Positions 50,390 through 61,121 of a stretch of 64,000 nucleotides of DNA are shown here, in pieces; position 1 is the stretch's first letter, and each line of letters begins with the position of its first letter. Made by a program: the position numbers and the translations under genes. The DNA is from Citrobacter sp. MGH106. Lineage in GTDB: Bacteria; Pseudomonadota; Gammaproteobacteria; Enterobacterales; Enterobacteriaceae. Below the pieces are notes generated by a model. It did no database searches, was not told the DNA's origin, and saw nothing but the letters and a program-made list of their open reading frames with translations. The DNA lies in the NCBI RefSeq assembly GCF_001037495.1, contig NZ_KQ089822.1, forward strand, positions 1,550,001-1,614,000, written 5' to 3'.

Positions 50390-50407
50390 AACGATAAAAT
50401 TATCGTT
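50390..50407. promoter_or_regulatory. AACGATAA palindrome upstream of the autotransporter
   Basis: AACGATAA, two-base spacer AA, TTATCGTT: a perfect 8-bp inverted repeat. It is 290 bp before the autotransporter start and could be an operator. Nothing in the window identifies the binding protein. Confidence 0.4.
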
Positions 50408-50695
50408 GAATAATGACGGGCTGGATTTGACTTTGCTGGTTCAGGAAAGAGGAATGTCTTTACTATTATCTTAAAAATAGAGCCTAAAGAAACTTCAGTG
50501 TACGCATTAATCTTAAAATATATTTAATCATAATAATCAAATGCCTGATTAATGGTATCGCTTAGGTATTTTTTTGCCCAGGTTTGCTAGCCAGACTAAT
50601 GGTTAGATCATCATTCATATGTGACGAAAATAGTGATCAATATAACTGATGGTCATTATCCGTTGCTGTATCTATTCTAATGTAAGGCTGTGTTT

Positions 50696-53600
50696 ATGCA
50701 ATTAAGCAAAGTGTTTATTGCTGTTATATCTGCGCTGTGTACTACAAGTGCAATGGCTAATGATATCAATAATAACCAGGAAGTTACAATTGATTCCGTA
50801 TGGGATGAGACCTCAAACAACCCGAGTCGCATCAGGGTTGGGTATGAAACAGACGGTGCTCTGAATATTGTTCAAGGTGGTGACGTTTTAACTAAATACT
50901 TCCATATTGGCCAGGAAGATTCTACCGGTACAGTAAATGTCATTGATGGCGGGAAATTGACAGTTAGCGCAGAATCAATGAGTTATCCCTTTGATATTGG
51001 CGGGTCTATCGATGGTCAAAACCATAAAGGGACTGGCACTCTTAATGTTTCCGGGCAGGGAAGTCTCATCACCATATCCTCTACAAATGCTGCAGCTCTC
51101 CAGGTGGGGGCCGGGGACGGAAATGGGTTTATGAATATTTCTGATGGCGGAAAAGTTCGCCATCAATCCGGTGGTATATGGATCGGCGGCAGGGCATCTT
51201 CATCCGGAGAAACGTCAGGTGTTGTGAGTGTTGATGGTACAGACAGTGAATTATGGAGTGTGGGCAGTATTCATGTCGGAACATATGGCTCCGGAAGCCT
51301 CACCACGTCAAATGGCGGACATACCCATAGTGAAGCCACAATCTCGGTAGGCAATATGGATGAGACGAAAGCCTACGATAATCTGATGAGCGTAAAGGGT
51401 GCTGATTCAATAATATCATCGAATGATAAAATGACTGTTGGACTTCAGGGTAAGGGGACGGCGGTTGCTTCCGATAGTGGCATACTCAGTGCTCCAGAGA
51501 TTGTTATCGCGCAAGATTCCGGGTCCAGCGGTGAACTGGCAGTAGGTGCCAGAGCGGGTGCTGATGCGGCGGTTGCCGGCATTATTGATACTAAGAAAAT
51601 TATTTTTGGTGTTGGTGATGGTGTATTAACACTTAATCATACCAACACGGATTTTGTCCTTGATGCGGATATAAGCGGTACAGGTTCAGTAAATGCTGAG
51701 AGTGGGGTTTCTACCTTGTCCGGTGATAACTCCGCTTTTCGGGGGCGTTTTAATATTTCCTCTCCTGCCACACTGGTTATTTCAGAACAACAAAATATCG
51801 GCACAAATGAAATTACCATGACCGGAGGCTTACTGGAGATTGACGCAGCTCACGACTGGCAGTTTATTAACACGCTTACTGGGCAGGGCGTACTTCAGAT
51901 TAATGCAGCGGGAAATACATTTGATTTTAACTCCTCCGAAGTGACTGAGAATTTCAACGGCACGCTGGCGCTTAAAGACACATTATTTTCTCTGGCAGGT
52001 ACGAATACCGCTGCGCTGAAAAATATGTTGCTGAGTTTAGGTGAAGGAAGTGTGGTCAGTGTTGGGAATGGTCAACAGGTTATTGACGAGCTTGCGTTTG
52101 ATGGTGGGAAGCTGGTGTTCGGAGATGTTATCCCAGGTCAGACAGAAAGCACGGAAACAGTTCATACCACCGGAGATCTGGATGTTTCAGGAAAGGGAAC
52201 GATACAGGTAACCACGGGGGGAATGATAAATAACGATACTCCCACACCGAATACCCATATTACTCTTCTGGAGCAGGATGATGGAAACAGCCTGATTCAA
52301 CTCGTTTCCAGTGATGGGGACACTATCGGCAGCGCAGGAAATTTGATACTGACGGACCAGAACGGAAAGGTTATCAGTGATGCCGTCGAATCCTCTATCA
52401 GTCAGAACGGCGAGGTTGTAGCTGAAGGGACCTATGATTACCGTCTTACCAGCGGTGAGAATAATGACGGGTTGTATATCAGTTACGGGCTGACGCAGGT
52501 GGAACTTCTTGCGTCTGGCGATAATGCGCTGGCCCTGGGTGCGAATGGTAATAGCGGAAATGCGGCAGACCTCAGTGCCCGTGTAACGGGTAATGGCGAT
52601 CTGGCAATTGACAGTCAGAAAGGGCAGACCGTTTCGTTGTCTAATACTGATAATGATTACACCGGGGTCACCGATGTTCGTGGTGGTAATTTGCTGATGC
52701 AAAACGACAACGTTCTTGGGCAAACGAGTGAACTTCGTCTGGCAGCAGAAACCGGTTTTGATATGAATGGTCACAGCCAGACAATTGATCAACTGTCTGC
52801 TGTGGCGGATTCGTTGCTGAATATCAACGGCGGAAGCCTGACGCTGCAACATGGTGGTTCTGTTGACGGTACGCTGGCTGGCAGCGGCGAGCTGAAGATT
52901 ATCGGCGACACGTTGACGGTAACCGGTGAAAACAGTGCGCTGACGGCTAAAACAACCATCGCAGAAGATGCAAGTGTGTTGATGAATAATACCCTTGGGC
53001 TGGGGGTGGGAAATATCGTCGCAGCGGGCACGCTGTCTCTGAGCAAATCCGTAGGCACGCTATATAACAATATCAGTGACGCTGGGTTGGTAGAACTGAG
53101 CGGCAGCGATGTGGTGCTGGCAGGGAATAACAGTGATTTCTCCGGGCAGTTCACCATTGATGCGGACTCCCGGCTTACGGCTTCGACGGCGGAAAACCTG
53201 GGCGATGCGCAAGTCAGTAATGTCGGTTCACTGGTACTTAACAGTGAGAGCACATGGCAACTCGACAACGAGATTTACGGTCAGGGAAGCGTAACCAAAA
53301 CAGGCGCCGGGACCATTACCGTAGGTGATAACGCGGCCTGGACCGGCCAGACTGTTATCGAACAAGGTAGACTGGAACTGGGACAGGCAGACTCTCCGGT
53401 GGTACTTGCCAGTACGCAGGTCACTATTCATGACGGGGCGGTGCTCTCCGGCTCTGGTGGAGTAGCAGGCAACATCGATAACGACGGTATGTTACTGGTC
53501 GGGTCGGTGGTGAGCGACAACCCTCAGCTGTTTACTGTAGGTGGTGATTTGTCGAACAGCGGTGACCTTGTTACTGGTATTCATGGTCAACTGGCGGGTA

Positions 53601-54943
53601 ATCAACTGGTCGTTAAGGGGAACTACACCGGTAACGATGGCCATCTGTCATTAAATACGGCGTTGGGTGACGACAGTTCCGTTACGGATAAGCTGGTGAT
53701 TAATGGCGATACGAGCGGCAAAACGTCTGTCAGTGTGACGAATACGGGTGGCAAAGGGGCTGCGACTGTCGACGGAATAGAGGTGATTCACGTTGATGGA
53801 CAGTCAAACGGTGAATTTACCCAGGCGGGACGTATCGTCGCGGGTGCCTACGATTATACCCTGGGGCGTGGTCTGGATGAGAACAGCGGCAACTGGTACC
53901 TCACCAGCGGTAAAACCAATCCGGATCCCGATCCGAAACCCAATCCAGATACCGAGAAGGACCTGCGTCCGGAAGGTAGTAGCTACACCGCAAACCTGGC
54001 AGCAGCGAACAATATGTTCGTCACGCGACTTCACGATCGCCAGGGTGAGATCCGGTACACGGATGCACTTACCGGGGAGCAGAAAATTACCAGTATGTGG
54101 ATGCGCCATGTCGGAGGACACAATAGCTGGCGTGATGGCAGCGGGCAGTTGAAAACCCAGAGCAATCGCTATGTGCTGCAGCTGGGGGGAGATATTGCTC
54201 AGTGGAGTCAGAACGAGGTTGATCGCTGGCATCTTGGCGTGATGGCGGGCTATGGCAATGAACACAACAACACCCGGTCTTCACGAACCGGATACGATGC
54301 TAAGGGATCGGTGAATGGCTATAGTGCCGGCGTATATGCGACATGGTATGCCAATGATGAGTCACACAACGGCGCGTATCTGGACAGTTGGGTACAGTAC
54401 AACTGGTTCAATAACCATGTGAAGGGCGATGACCTGCAGGGCGAATCGTATAAATCCAGCGGAGTAACGGCCTCACTGGAAACGGGCTACACCCAGAAAC
54501 TGGGTGTGTTCAATGGTAGCAAAGGGACACTGAACGAATGGTATGTACAGCCTCAGGCGCAGGCTGTGTGGATGGGAGTGGACGCTGACGATCATCTTGA
54601 AAGCAACGGGACGCGAGTCAGCAGCAACGGCAGCAGTAACTTACAGACGCGTCTGGGCATGAAAACCTGGATTAACAGCCATCATCAGATGGATAACGGC
54701 AAATCGCGAGAATTCCAGCCTTTTGCTGAGATTAACTGGATCCACAATAGCCGAGATTTTAGTGCAACGATGGATGGCGTGAATGTACGTCAGAATGGTG
54801 CGAAAAACATCGGTGAAGTTAAGGTTGGTGTGGAAGGTCAGGTAACTTCCCATCTGAATCTGTGGGGTAACGTTGGCGTTCAGGTTGGCGATAAAGGCTA
54901 TAACGACAGCGCCGCAATGGTCGGTGTGAAATGGAATTTCTGA
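50696..54943 (+). CDS. Large autotransporter (type Va), AIDA/pertactin-like
   Basis: About 1415 aa from ATG 50696 (a GTG two codons earlier is possible). The signal peptide is MQLSKVFIAVISALCTTSAMA. The passenger (~25-1075) is a repetitive beta-helix with short Gly-Asn turns (GSGSLTTSNGGHTHSEATISVG) and autotransporter-associated strand repeats (LTLNHTNTDFVLDADISGTGSVNAESG, NGDLAIDSQKGQ). A Pro-Asp linker (NPDPDPKPNPDTEKD, ~1078-1092) and an AIDA-type junction (RHVGGHNSWRDGSGQ) lead to the beta-barrel, ending in VGVKWNF with C-terminal Phe. It probably displays an adhesin or biofilm factor. No serine-protease motif is seen. Confidence 0.92.
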   Translation: MQLSKVFIAVISALCTTSAMANDINNNQEVTIDSVWDETSNNPSRIRVGYETDGALNIVQGGDVLTKYFHIGQEDSTGTVNVIDGGKLTVSAESMSYPFDIGGSIDGQNHKGTGTLNVSGQGSLITISSTNAAALQVGAGDGNGFMNISDGGKVRHQSGGIWIGGRASSSGETSGVVSVDGTDSELWSVGSIHVGTYGSGSLTTSNGGHTHSEATISVGNMDETKAYDNLMSVKGADSIISSNDKMTVGLQGKGTAVASDSGILSAPEIVIAQDSGSSGELAVGARAGADAAVAGIIDTKKIIFGVGDGVLTLNHTNTDFVLDADISGTGSVNAESGVSTLSGDNSAFRGRFNISSPATLVISEQQNIGTNEITMTGGLLEIDAAHDWQFINTLTGQGVLQINAAGNTFDFNSSEVTENFNGTLALKDTLFSLAGTNTAALKNMLLSLGEGSVVSVGNGQQVIDELAFDGGKLVFGDVIPGQTESTETVHTTGDLDVSGKGTIQVTTGGMINNDTPTPNTHITLLEQDDGNSLIQLVSSDGDTIGSAGNLILTDQNGKVISDAVESSISQNGEVVAEGTYDYRLTSGENNDGLYISYGLTQVELLASGDNALALGANGNSGNAADLSARVTGNGDLAIDSQKGQTVSLSNTDNDYTGVTDVRGGNLLMQNDNVLGQTSELRLAAETGFDMNGHSQTIDQLSAVADSLLNINGGSLTLQHGGSVDGTLAGSGELKIIGDTLTVTGENSALTAKTTIAEDASVLMNNTLGLGVGNIVAAGTLSLSKSVGTLYNNISDAGLVELSGSDVVLAGNNSDFSGQFTIDADSRLTASTAENLGDAQVSNVGSLVLNSESTWQLDNEIYGQGSVTKTGAGTITVGDNAAWTGQTVIEQGRLELGQADSPVVLASTQVTIHDGAVLSGSGGVAGNIDNDGMLLVGSVVSDNPQLFTVGGDLSNSGDLVTGIHGQLAGNQLVVKGNYTGNDGHLSLNTALGDDSSVTDKLVINGDTSGKTSVSVTNTGGKGAATVDGIEVIHVDGQSNGEFTQAGRIVAGAYDYTLGRGLDENSGNWYLTSGKTNPDPDPKPNPDTEKDLRPEGSSYTANLAAANNMFVTRLHDRQGEIRYTDALTGEQKITSMWMRHVGGHNSWRDGSGQLKTQSNRYVLQLGGDIAQWSQNEVDRWHLGVMAGYGNEHNNTRSSRTGYDAKGSVNGYSAGVYATWYANDESHNGAYLDSWVQYNWFNNHVKGDDLQGESYKSSGVTASLETGYTQKLGVFNGSKGTLNEWYVQPQAQAVWMGVDADDHLESNGTRVSSNGSSNLQTRLGMKTWINSHHQMDNGKSREFQPFAEINWIHNSRDFSATMDGVNVRQNGAKNIGEVKVGVEGQVTSHLNLWGNVGVQVGDKGYNDSAAMVGVKWNF

Positions 54944-55042
54944 TGCCGTTGGATTGATGCAGCATGTAAGACTTTCGCCTGAATTTCTTAACTATACCGG
55001 AAGCACCCCGGTGGGTGCTTTGTCCGATAATACGAGTTAATT

Positions 55043-56497
55043 ATGTCTATAACCAAGAAAGCTGCGCCCACAGTGATGGTGTTGATTTTTCTTCTGACCG
55101 GAATGCTGGCCTCATGGCTGCAATGGAATAAAGAGGAAGAACTCATCAGGGAACACGCAGTAGGTAATCTGGTAGAAGAAATTAATCGTGTTTTTAATGG
55201 CGCACGGACACTGGCAGCACTTGCCAGTACACATATCCACGAAGCCTGTACGGACGAATTGTTGCGAACACTGAACCGTCTGACGGCATCAGAAGACAGC
55301 ATCCGCTCACTCAATATTATCGAAAACGGCGAATGGACTTGCTCATCTCTTGAAGGCAGGGAATCGCTGGGAATTCATTCGTCAGGTACAACCACTCACT
55401 CTTTGATGATTGAGTTGGTTCATCGTCAAAAGACGGATATGTATATGGTTTATTTCCCTGCTGCGGGGCAAGTGGTTGCGGTTGCGGTCTATAAGGCAGT
55501 CATCGATAATATTTTACAAAAATTTTCCCATGATAAAAAAATAGATGCGTTGTTCTTACTGCACCCCGATAGCAAATCTATGACCCGGGTGGCTTCACAT
55601 AATTATCCTTTCTGGATTGTGGATAAATCCAATCGACAGGTCGGTGATTATTTACAAGATAATCGCTATATCATTATTTTATTTTTGATTCTGTTGATAA
55701 AATCATGTGTTCACCTGCGTCATATACAGCGATTGTCATCGATTGAAACGCTTGCACGGGCGATCGATAACGACGAATTTATTCCATATTATCAACCTGT
55801 CGTAGAACTCATGTCCGGAAAAATTGTAGGAGCTGAAGTTCTTGCCCGATGGAACCATCCGGAGCGGGGGATTGTTCCACCTAATGAGTTTATTCATGAT
55901 GCGGAAAAAAATGGGCTGATTAATGCAATGACGCTCAGTTTACTGGAGCGGGTAGAAGTGGATATGCAACAAATAGGTAATCGCAGAGAGACATCGTTTC
56001 ATATCGGTATTAACATCCCGCCTGAATCCCTGGAGTGCAATAAATTTACAGACGCCTGTATTCGATTTATTCAACGCATGAGTCTGATTGATATCGGTGT
56101 GATGCTGGAAATCACTGAAAGGCAGCTGAATCTAATCCAGGAAAATGTACTTAACCGATTGAAAGACGCAGGTGCATCGCTGGCTCTGGATGATTTTGGT
56201 ACTGGTTATTCAAACCATGCGGCGTTGCAGAGAATTTCTCCTCAATATCTGAAAATAGATAAGATGTTTATTGATTCACTGGGCAGAGGAGGCGTTGAAG
56301 AGTCCATCGTCAGCAACATTGTTCATCTCTCTCAACTGGTACAGATTCCTTTGGTTGCTGAAGGTATTGAAAATAAAAAACAACAGGAGAAACTCCAGCA
56401 GATGGGGGTTGCTCTTGGGCAAGGGTATCTATTTAGCAAGCCCGTTCCCTTTAATGTTTTTTACGCCAGGTTTGATAATTCCGTGCACAAAAAATAA
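55043..56497 (+). CDS. CSS-motif EAL c-di-GMP phosphodiesterase
   Basis: 484 aa. Transmembrane helices at ~8-28 and ~207-223 bracket a periplasmic domain with the CSS motif (Cys100-Ser-Ser) and partner Cys69, which in PdeC-type enzymes form a redox-controlled disulfide. The cytoplasmic EAL domain (~232-478) has EVL in GAEVLARW (Glu265), N-x-P in NIPPESLE, E in LEITERQ and DDFGTGYS, so the catalytic residues appear present. It lowers c-di-GMP locally. It starts 100 bp after the autotransporter, and is probably functionally linked to surface adhesion. Confidence 0.9.
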   Translation: MSITKKAAPTVMVLIFLLTGMLASWLQWNKEEELIREHAVGNLVEEINRVFNGARTLAALASTHIHEACTDELLRTLNRLTASEDSIRSLNIIENGEWTCSSLEGRESLGIHSSGTTTHSLMIELVHRQKTDMYMVYFPAAGQVVAVAVYKAVIDNILQKFSHDKKIDALFLLHPDSKSMTRVASHNYPFWIVDKSNRQVGDYLQDNRYIIILFLILLIKSCVHLRHIQRLSSIETLARAIDNDEFIPYYQPVVELMSGKIVGAEVLARWNHPERGIVPPNEFIHDAEKNGLINAMTLSLLERVEVDMQQIGNRRETSFHIGINIPPESLECNKFTDACIRFIQRMSLIDIGVMLEITERQLNLIQENVLNRLKDAGASLALDDFGTGYSNHAALQRISPQYLKIDKMFIDSLGRGGVEESIVSNIVHLSQLVQIPLVAEGIENKKQQEKLQQMGVALGQGYLFSKPVPFNVFYARFDNSVHKK

Positions 56498-57278
56498 GAG
56501 CACCTGTTATAGATTTGCGCTGGAAATTTTTAGGTCTCAATTACTGGTAAAGTGAATTTTTATTATTTGTTGTGGCTGCATGGTTTTGTTTTGGTTGCTA
56601 TTATGTTGCATGTTGTTTTTTATTGGGTGCGTTTTTGTGCTTGTATAGAGTTTTACACTGCTTTAATGGGATTAGTTTGATTACGAACGAATTAAATTGT
56701 GTTTTTTTTGTTTGCGCGGAGTGTTTAACTGCAAAAATAACTTTTACGGCCGTCGCATTATTTTATAGTAACTTATTATTAGGTATAATATTTTTTAGGT
56801 TCTCTATCTGACTGGCGGTTGTGATTATTTGAATTGAAATTATTTTTTGTAAATTGCAAGAGGAAATCACTAATAATTTGATTCGTTTTTTTAAGTGGAT
56901 GATTTTCAAATTCGTCCGTTATGATGTTTTAGTGTTCTTTTCCAGCTTGTGAAGCATCACACTGGTAACGTTGATGTATATTTATCTGTATGTCCTGGGG
57001 GCTTGGTTTTTTTATGTCGCTGGGTGTTGCCAAAAATACAACATGAGTCATTTTTTCTGTTAGTGATTTAGAATCCGCATTTATACACAATATATATCAC
57101 AGAGGGGAGATTCATTTGGCTGCTATTAACAGCTAGCTAAATATATCGTAAAAAATATGAGTGATTAACGATCGTATATTTCAGTCATTATTACGAATTG
57201 ATGTCGTCTTCGGTTATTGCCAAATATTTAACCGGGCGATAAACCAAAGCTTCACAAGTGAGCAGCAGGAATACATGA
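56498..57278. other. 780-bp AT-rich region without a supported gene
   Basis: Very T-rich on the plus strand. The frame at 56572-56811 is hydrophobic only because of the T-rich composition and lacks a ribosome site. The last 250 bp should hold the promoter of the LuxR-type gene. Composition suggests H-NS-bound DNA. Confidence 0.5.
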
Positions 57279-58049
57279 ATGAAATTTAAATCTTCAACAT
57301 TACTGGTAGCATTTAATGATGATAACCAGATTTACAGCCAGGGAATGTTGTCTTTACTGGAAGATATTTTTACCCATGGAATGGGGATTTCATTGTCCCG
57401 AATGACTGGGGCGCCTGGCAATTCCTCCATCCGTGTTGCGGATATCTATGTTGATCATTGTGCTGCAGGTGTGCAGGCAATGTGTCGCCCTGAATACAGA
57501 TTACGTAAGCAGTGCAGCCTGCTGATTGTCATCAGCTCGGCACGCGGAGAGATTTCGCAGAACACAATTCTTCCGTGTCAGCATAACTGTGTGTTTCTGC
57601 ACAGAACAGATACTCTTGCGGAAATTCGGCGTCAGATAATACTGGCCTGGCATCGCCGGTTTCAGACGAAAGAGGTTAGTTGTCATGCCTGTCGTCCGTT
57701 GCTATTAACTAAATCTGAGGAACGAGTTATCGACTATTTAAGCCAGGGAACGTCGTTATCAGAGTTGGTGGACAGGCTGGCTCTAAGTCCGAAGACGGTA
57801 AGTTCACAGAAACACAGTCTCATGCGCAAATTTAGCTTGAGCAACAATGTCGAGCTGATGGATTTTATTCTGTGGTGGAAGCGTTATGAGCCAACTCGCA
57901 GGCTTAAGGCAACAGTTTCACCTGCAACAGCTATCGCCAGTACTCTGCCTAAAATGGGCATGAATAACCGTCAGTGCATCACGCCTTTTTTTACAGCAAA
58001 ATCTGACAGGGACGAAAAACCACGCATACGACTGAAAGTGACTGAATAA
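57279..58049 (+). CDS. LuxR/FimW-like transcriptional regulator
   Basis: 256 aa with a C-terminal LuxR-type HTH (LTKSEERVIDYLSQGTSLSELVDRLALSPKTVSSQKHSLMRKFSL, ~143-190). The N-terminal half (STLLVAFNDDNQIYSQGMLSLLEDIF) resembles a receiver fold but lacks a clear phosphoacceptor Asp. A 60-residue basic tail follows the HTH. The layout recalls FimW and related fimbrial or surface regulators. Its neighbours suggest it controls the autotransporter or EAL gene. Confidence 0.82.
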   Translation: MKFKSSTLLVAFNDDNQIYSQGMLSLLEDIFTHGMGISLSRMTGAPGNSSIRVADIYVDHCAAGVQAMCRPEYRLRKQCSLLIVISSARGEISQNTILPCQHNCVFLHRTDTLAEIRRQIILAWHRRFQTKEVSCHACRPLLLTKSEERVIDYLSQGTSLSELVDRLALSPKTVSSQKHSLMRKFSLSNNVELMDFILWWKRYEPTRRLKATVSPATAIASTLPKMGMNNRQCITPFFTAKSDRDEKPRIRLKVTE

Positions 58050-58190
58050 ACCCTGCGAGAATAAGTGGTGTTATACCTCTATTTAAGTTTTTTTGGGGGC
58101 ATAACACTGATTGTTTTTCTATGCTCTATTAACTGAAAATATTCTGCACCACTCGCGGTATCAGGAAAGGTTGTAAAAATAAAGGAATGG

Positions 58191-59834
58191 ATGATGTCAG
58201 TAATGAATCGGGATAGAAAATACACCCCCAAGACATCCCGTCTGGAATCTCACTATCAACGATTAGTTGCTCGCTGGCAGACGACTGCCGCGGCGGTGAC
58301 GCTACAGGAAATTGCTGAAGAACTGGGATGCTGCCGTCGCTATACTCGGGTGTTACTCCAGTCGATGATGGCACGTCAGTGGCTATCTTGGACCGGACAG
58401 CGTGGCCAGGGAGCCAGGGGGCGTTTACACTGCCGTGTGAAAGATGTCTCTATGCAGGAAAAAGAGAAAATTTTCCTCGAAGTGAGCGCGACGTTAGATT
58501 CAGAATATGAAAGTTCTCCCCCAGAGGATGTTAGCAGTAACCGTGTGTGTATTCGTTTCTACCGTCCAATTGATGCCATTGTGCCCTCTGACCATACCGG
58601 GAGGGTTGAACGCCATCTGTTGAATATGGTTCATGCCGGACTGACTTCCATCAACGATCAAGGTGTTGCAGTGCCGGACGTGGCGATGGCTGCAAAAAAA
58701 AGCCAGAATTTACAGACCTGGCGATTTCCTTTACGACAAGGTCTGACCTGGCACAATGGGGAGCCTGTTCATGCCGACCAGTTGTTACAGTCGTTGCAGA
58801 TTCACCTTGCTCGTCCTGCATTTTCTCATGTGACTTCCGTCGAGCTGGAAAAAGACCGCGGTATAGATACCCTGATTTTGTCACTGTCCCGACCTGATGC
58901 GATGCTGGCATACCGATTGGCCGATCCGGTACACCGGCTTGCTCACCCGCAGTCGGGGGAAACGGGGTTAGGGCCTTTCGCGATCCGGGTGCATAACGAT
59001 CATCAATTGCAGCTTGAGGCATCTTATTGTTATCACGGTACGAAACCGCGGATACAGACCATCGAGTACAGTATTGAGGCCCGTTTGCCTGGCAGGCAGT
59101 GGACCGCAGTGGTCCTGCTACACCCGGATGAGGAGCCGGAGGGAGCGACGTTTCAGTATCTCCCGAAAGATGATGCTGGTTTTGTCTACCTTGCATTTAA
59201 TAATCGCAGTGGGAGTCTGAACCCATCGCAGCAACGTTTTATTCAGGCACTGGCTGGCGTTGCTCTGAGATCGCTTATTGGGCGTGAGAATGTATCACCT
59301 GTCAGTGAGCAATGGTCAGTACCTGCATTGTCTGAGAATGCGGAAGTCGTTTTGCTGCCGCCAGCGGTGACGCTCGGCTACTTTTGGGCGCCTGAGACGG
59401 AAGCATTGATGAAAAATCTTCAGCGTCAGATGCGTTACTGGGGATGTAAACTGACGATACGCCCCATTGATGCCAATTTGTGGTTCCTGCCTGAAAAATG
59501 GGATGACTGCGATATAGGTGTGTCGGATCTGCGCTTTCAAACCCCATGGTGGTTCGCACCAGAAACTCGCTTCTGTCATTCGGTTATGATCCGGCAATTC
59601 ACGCCACCGACATTTTATAGCAGGCTTAGTCAGCTCCTGATTCGCCTTGGACGGGATGAAGCACGCTATCCTGAGCGTATACGCAGGATAATGCGCTTAC
59701 TGATCAGGACTGGCTGCGTGTCTCCGCTATTCACCCTGAAGTTTGAAGTGCGGGCAAGCAAGGGGATCTGCGACGTAACTGTATTTCCCCAGGGATGGCC
59801 AGATTTTAATCGAATTTGGGTGGACGTTAACTGA
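58191..59834 (+). CDS. SgrR-family transcriptional regulator
   Basis: 547 aa. It has an N-terminal SgrR winged-helix domain (RLESHYQRLVARWQ... AVTLQEIAEELGCCRRYTRVLLQSM) and a C-terminal solute-binding (SBP_bac_5) domain (LRQGLTWHNGEPVHADQLLQSLQ). SgrR itself senses sugar-phosphate stress and drives the small RNA SgrS. This paralogue sits in a surface-structure region, so its ligand and targets are unknown. It lies 140 bp after the LuxR-type gene. Confidence 0.87.
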   Translation: MMSVMNRDRKYTPKTSRLESHYQRLVARWQTTAAAVTLQEIAEELGCCRRYTRVLLQSMMARQWLSWTGQRGQGARGRLHCRVKDVSMQEKEKIFLEVSATLDSEYESSPPEDVSSNRVCIRFYRPIDAIVPSDHTGRVERHLLNMVHAGLTSINDQGVAVPDVAMAAKKSQNLQTWRFPLRQGLTWHNGEPVHADQLLQSLQIHLARPAFSHVTSVELEKDRGIDTLILSLSRPDAMLAYRLADPVHRLAHPQSGETGLGPFAIRVHNDHQLQLEASYCYHGTKPRIQTIEYSIEARLPGRQWTAVVLLHPDEEPEGATFQYLPKDDAGFVYLAFNNRSGSLNPSQQRFIQALAGVALRSLIGRENVSPVSEQWSVPALSENAEVVLLPPAVTLGYFWAPETEALMKNLQRQMRYWGCKLTIRPIDANLWFLPEKWDDCDIGVSDLRFQTPWWFAPETRFCHSVMIRQFTPPTFYSRLSQLLIRLGRDEARYPERIRRIMRLLIRTGCVSPLFTLKFEVRASKGICDVTVFPQGWPDFNRIWVDVN

Positions 59835-59911
59835 GTACTTTCGGCGAGGAAATACCTGATACTTCCTCGCAATTTAAAAACGTCATTCAGGACGGGTCAG
59901 CATAAATAAAA

Positions 59912-59940
59912 TAGCCCGCTTTATATAAAGCGGGCTTGCG
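59912..59940 (-). terminator. Terminator after the porin gene
   Basis: AGCCCGCTTTATATAAAGCGGGCT is a perfect palindrome. On the minus strand it is followed by ATTTTATTTATG, giving a strong terminator about 15 bp after the porin stop. Confidence 0.8.
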
Positions 59941-59954
59941 TATTAATGAGCAGA

Positions 59955-61121
59955 TTAGAACTGATAGACTAAACCAACTGCAACGATGTCGTCAGTCGCG
60001 ATCCCGTTATCGGCGTAGAACTGATCGTCTTCATCCAGCAGGTTGATTTTATAATCAACGTAGGTGGACATATTTTTGTTGAAGTAGTAAGTCGCACCGA
60101 CGTCGACATATTTCACCAGATCTTTGTCGGTGTACTGAGCGATACCTCGGTTATTATAAACGCCCTGACCACCTAAGTCCTTACCTTTAGACAACAGGTA
60201 GGAAACGGAAGGGCGCAGACCAAAGTCAAACTGATACTGGGCTGTGATTTCAAAGTTCTGCGTTTTATTCGCGATACCGTCACTGTTGCCATATGAGGTC
60301 ATATTGCGAGTTTCAGCATACATTGCCGCCAGGTAAACATCATTCGCATCGTATTTAGTACCAACAGTCCATGCGTCAGCTGTATCGCCGCCCGCAGTAA
60401 TGCTGGATTTGTCATTGCGGTTGCTTTTTGCAACCTGATCATTTGTACGATCTGAACTGGAATAGGCAGCACCCATGCTTAAACCGAAGTCAAAGTCATA
60501 AGAGGTGGACATGCCATAACCATCGCCATTTTGTTTAGCCAGTTTACGACTATTGCCATTACCAGAACCTTCCTGATTTGCGCTGTGCCCTTCATTATTA
60601 CCCTGATATTGCAGCGCAAAGTTCAGACCATCAACCTGACCAAAGAAGCCATTGTTACGGTAGGTTGCAACGCCGTTGGTACGCCCTGTCATGTAAACAT
60701 CGGTCTGGGCGTAGGTATCACCACCAAACTCTGGCAGCATATCGGTCCACGCTTCAACGTCGTAGACTACACCGTAATTACGACCATAGTCGAAGGTACC
60801 ATTCTGACCGAAGCCTAAACCGGCAAAGGCCAGACGAGTCCAGGAATCACCGTGATCGCTTTCGGGGCCGTTGGCCTGAATGTGGTATTCCCACTGACCG
60901 TAGCCCGTCATCATATCGTTGATCTGGGTTTCACCTTTAAAGCCAAGACGCGCATAGGTCTGATCACCGTCACTGCCTGCATCATTAGAAAAATAACGCA
61001 GACCATCAACTTTGCCGTACACGTCGAGTTTATTGCCATTCTTATTATAGATTTCAGCAGCATTTGCTGCGCCGGCAGCTAATAACGCAGGAAGAAGTAA
61101 TGCCAAAACTTTTCTTTTCAT
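59955..61121 (-). CDS. OmpC/OmpS1-family general porin
   Basis: A 388-aa outer-membrane trimeric porin. The signal peptide [21 protein letters not shown] precedes mature [10 protein letters not shown]. The constriction-loop signature [26 protein letters not shown] and the C-terminal GLVYQF with terminal Phe are typical. Its place beside yedJ matches yedS/ompS1, a cryptic porin in E. coli K-12 (yedS) and a regulated one in Salmonella (ompS1); this copy is intact. A 425-bp AT-rich upstream region suggests control by OmpR and H-NS/LeuO. Confidence 0.92.
   Translation of the reverse strand: MKRKVLALLLPALLAAGAANAAEIYNKNGNKLDVYGKVDGLRYFSNDAGSDGDQTYARLGFKGETQINDMMTGYGQWEYHIQANGPESDHGDSWTRLAFAGLGFGQNGTFDYGRNYGVVYDVEAWTDMLPEFGGDTYAQTDVYMTGRTNGVATYRNNGFFGQVDGLNFALQYQGNNEGHSANQEGSGNGNSRKLAKQNGDGYGMSTSYDFDFGLSMGAAYSSSDRTNDQVAKSNRNDKSSITAGGDTADAWTVGTKYDANDVYLAAMYAETRNMTSYGNSDGIANKTQNFEITAQYQFDFGLRPSVSYLLSKGKDLGGQGVYNNRGIAQYTDKDLVKYVDVGATYYFNKNMSTYVDYKINLLDEDDQFYADNGIATDDIVAVGLVYQF

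Larger units (their letters stand above)
49931..50689. other. 760-bp AT-rich regulatory region between RidA and autotransporter
   Basis: Holds the divergent promoters. It includes an inverted repeat with 11-bp perfect arms AAATTCAACAA / TTGTTGAATTT (50225-50235 and 50254-50264), and the palindrome AACGATAA-AA-TTATCGTT (50390-50407). The base composition suggests H-NS silencing. No gene is seen. Confidence 0.6.

Noticed and set aside
52187..53431. Minus-strand open frames of 159-221 codons within the autotransporter gene
   Set aside because: Antisense to the repetitive passenger; composition mirrors the Ser/Thr/Gly/Val repeats of the real protein.
56572..56811. 79-codon hydrophobic frame
   Set aside because: Arises from T-rich DNA; no ribosome site and biased to Phe/Leu/Cys.
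58651..59196. 181-codon minus-strand frame
   Set aside because: Antisense to the SgrR-like gene, with no start signal.
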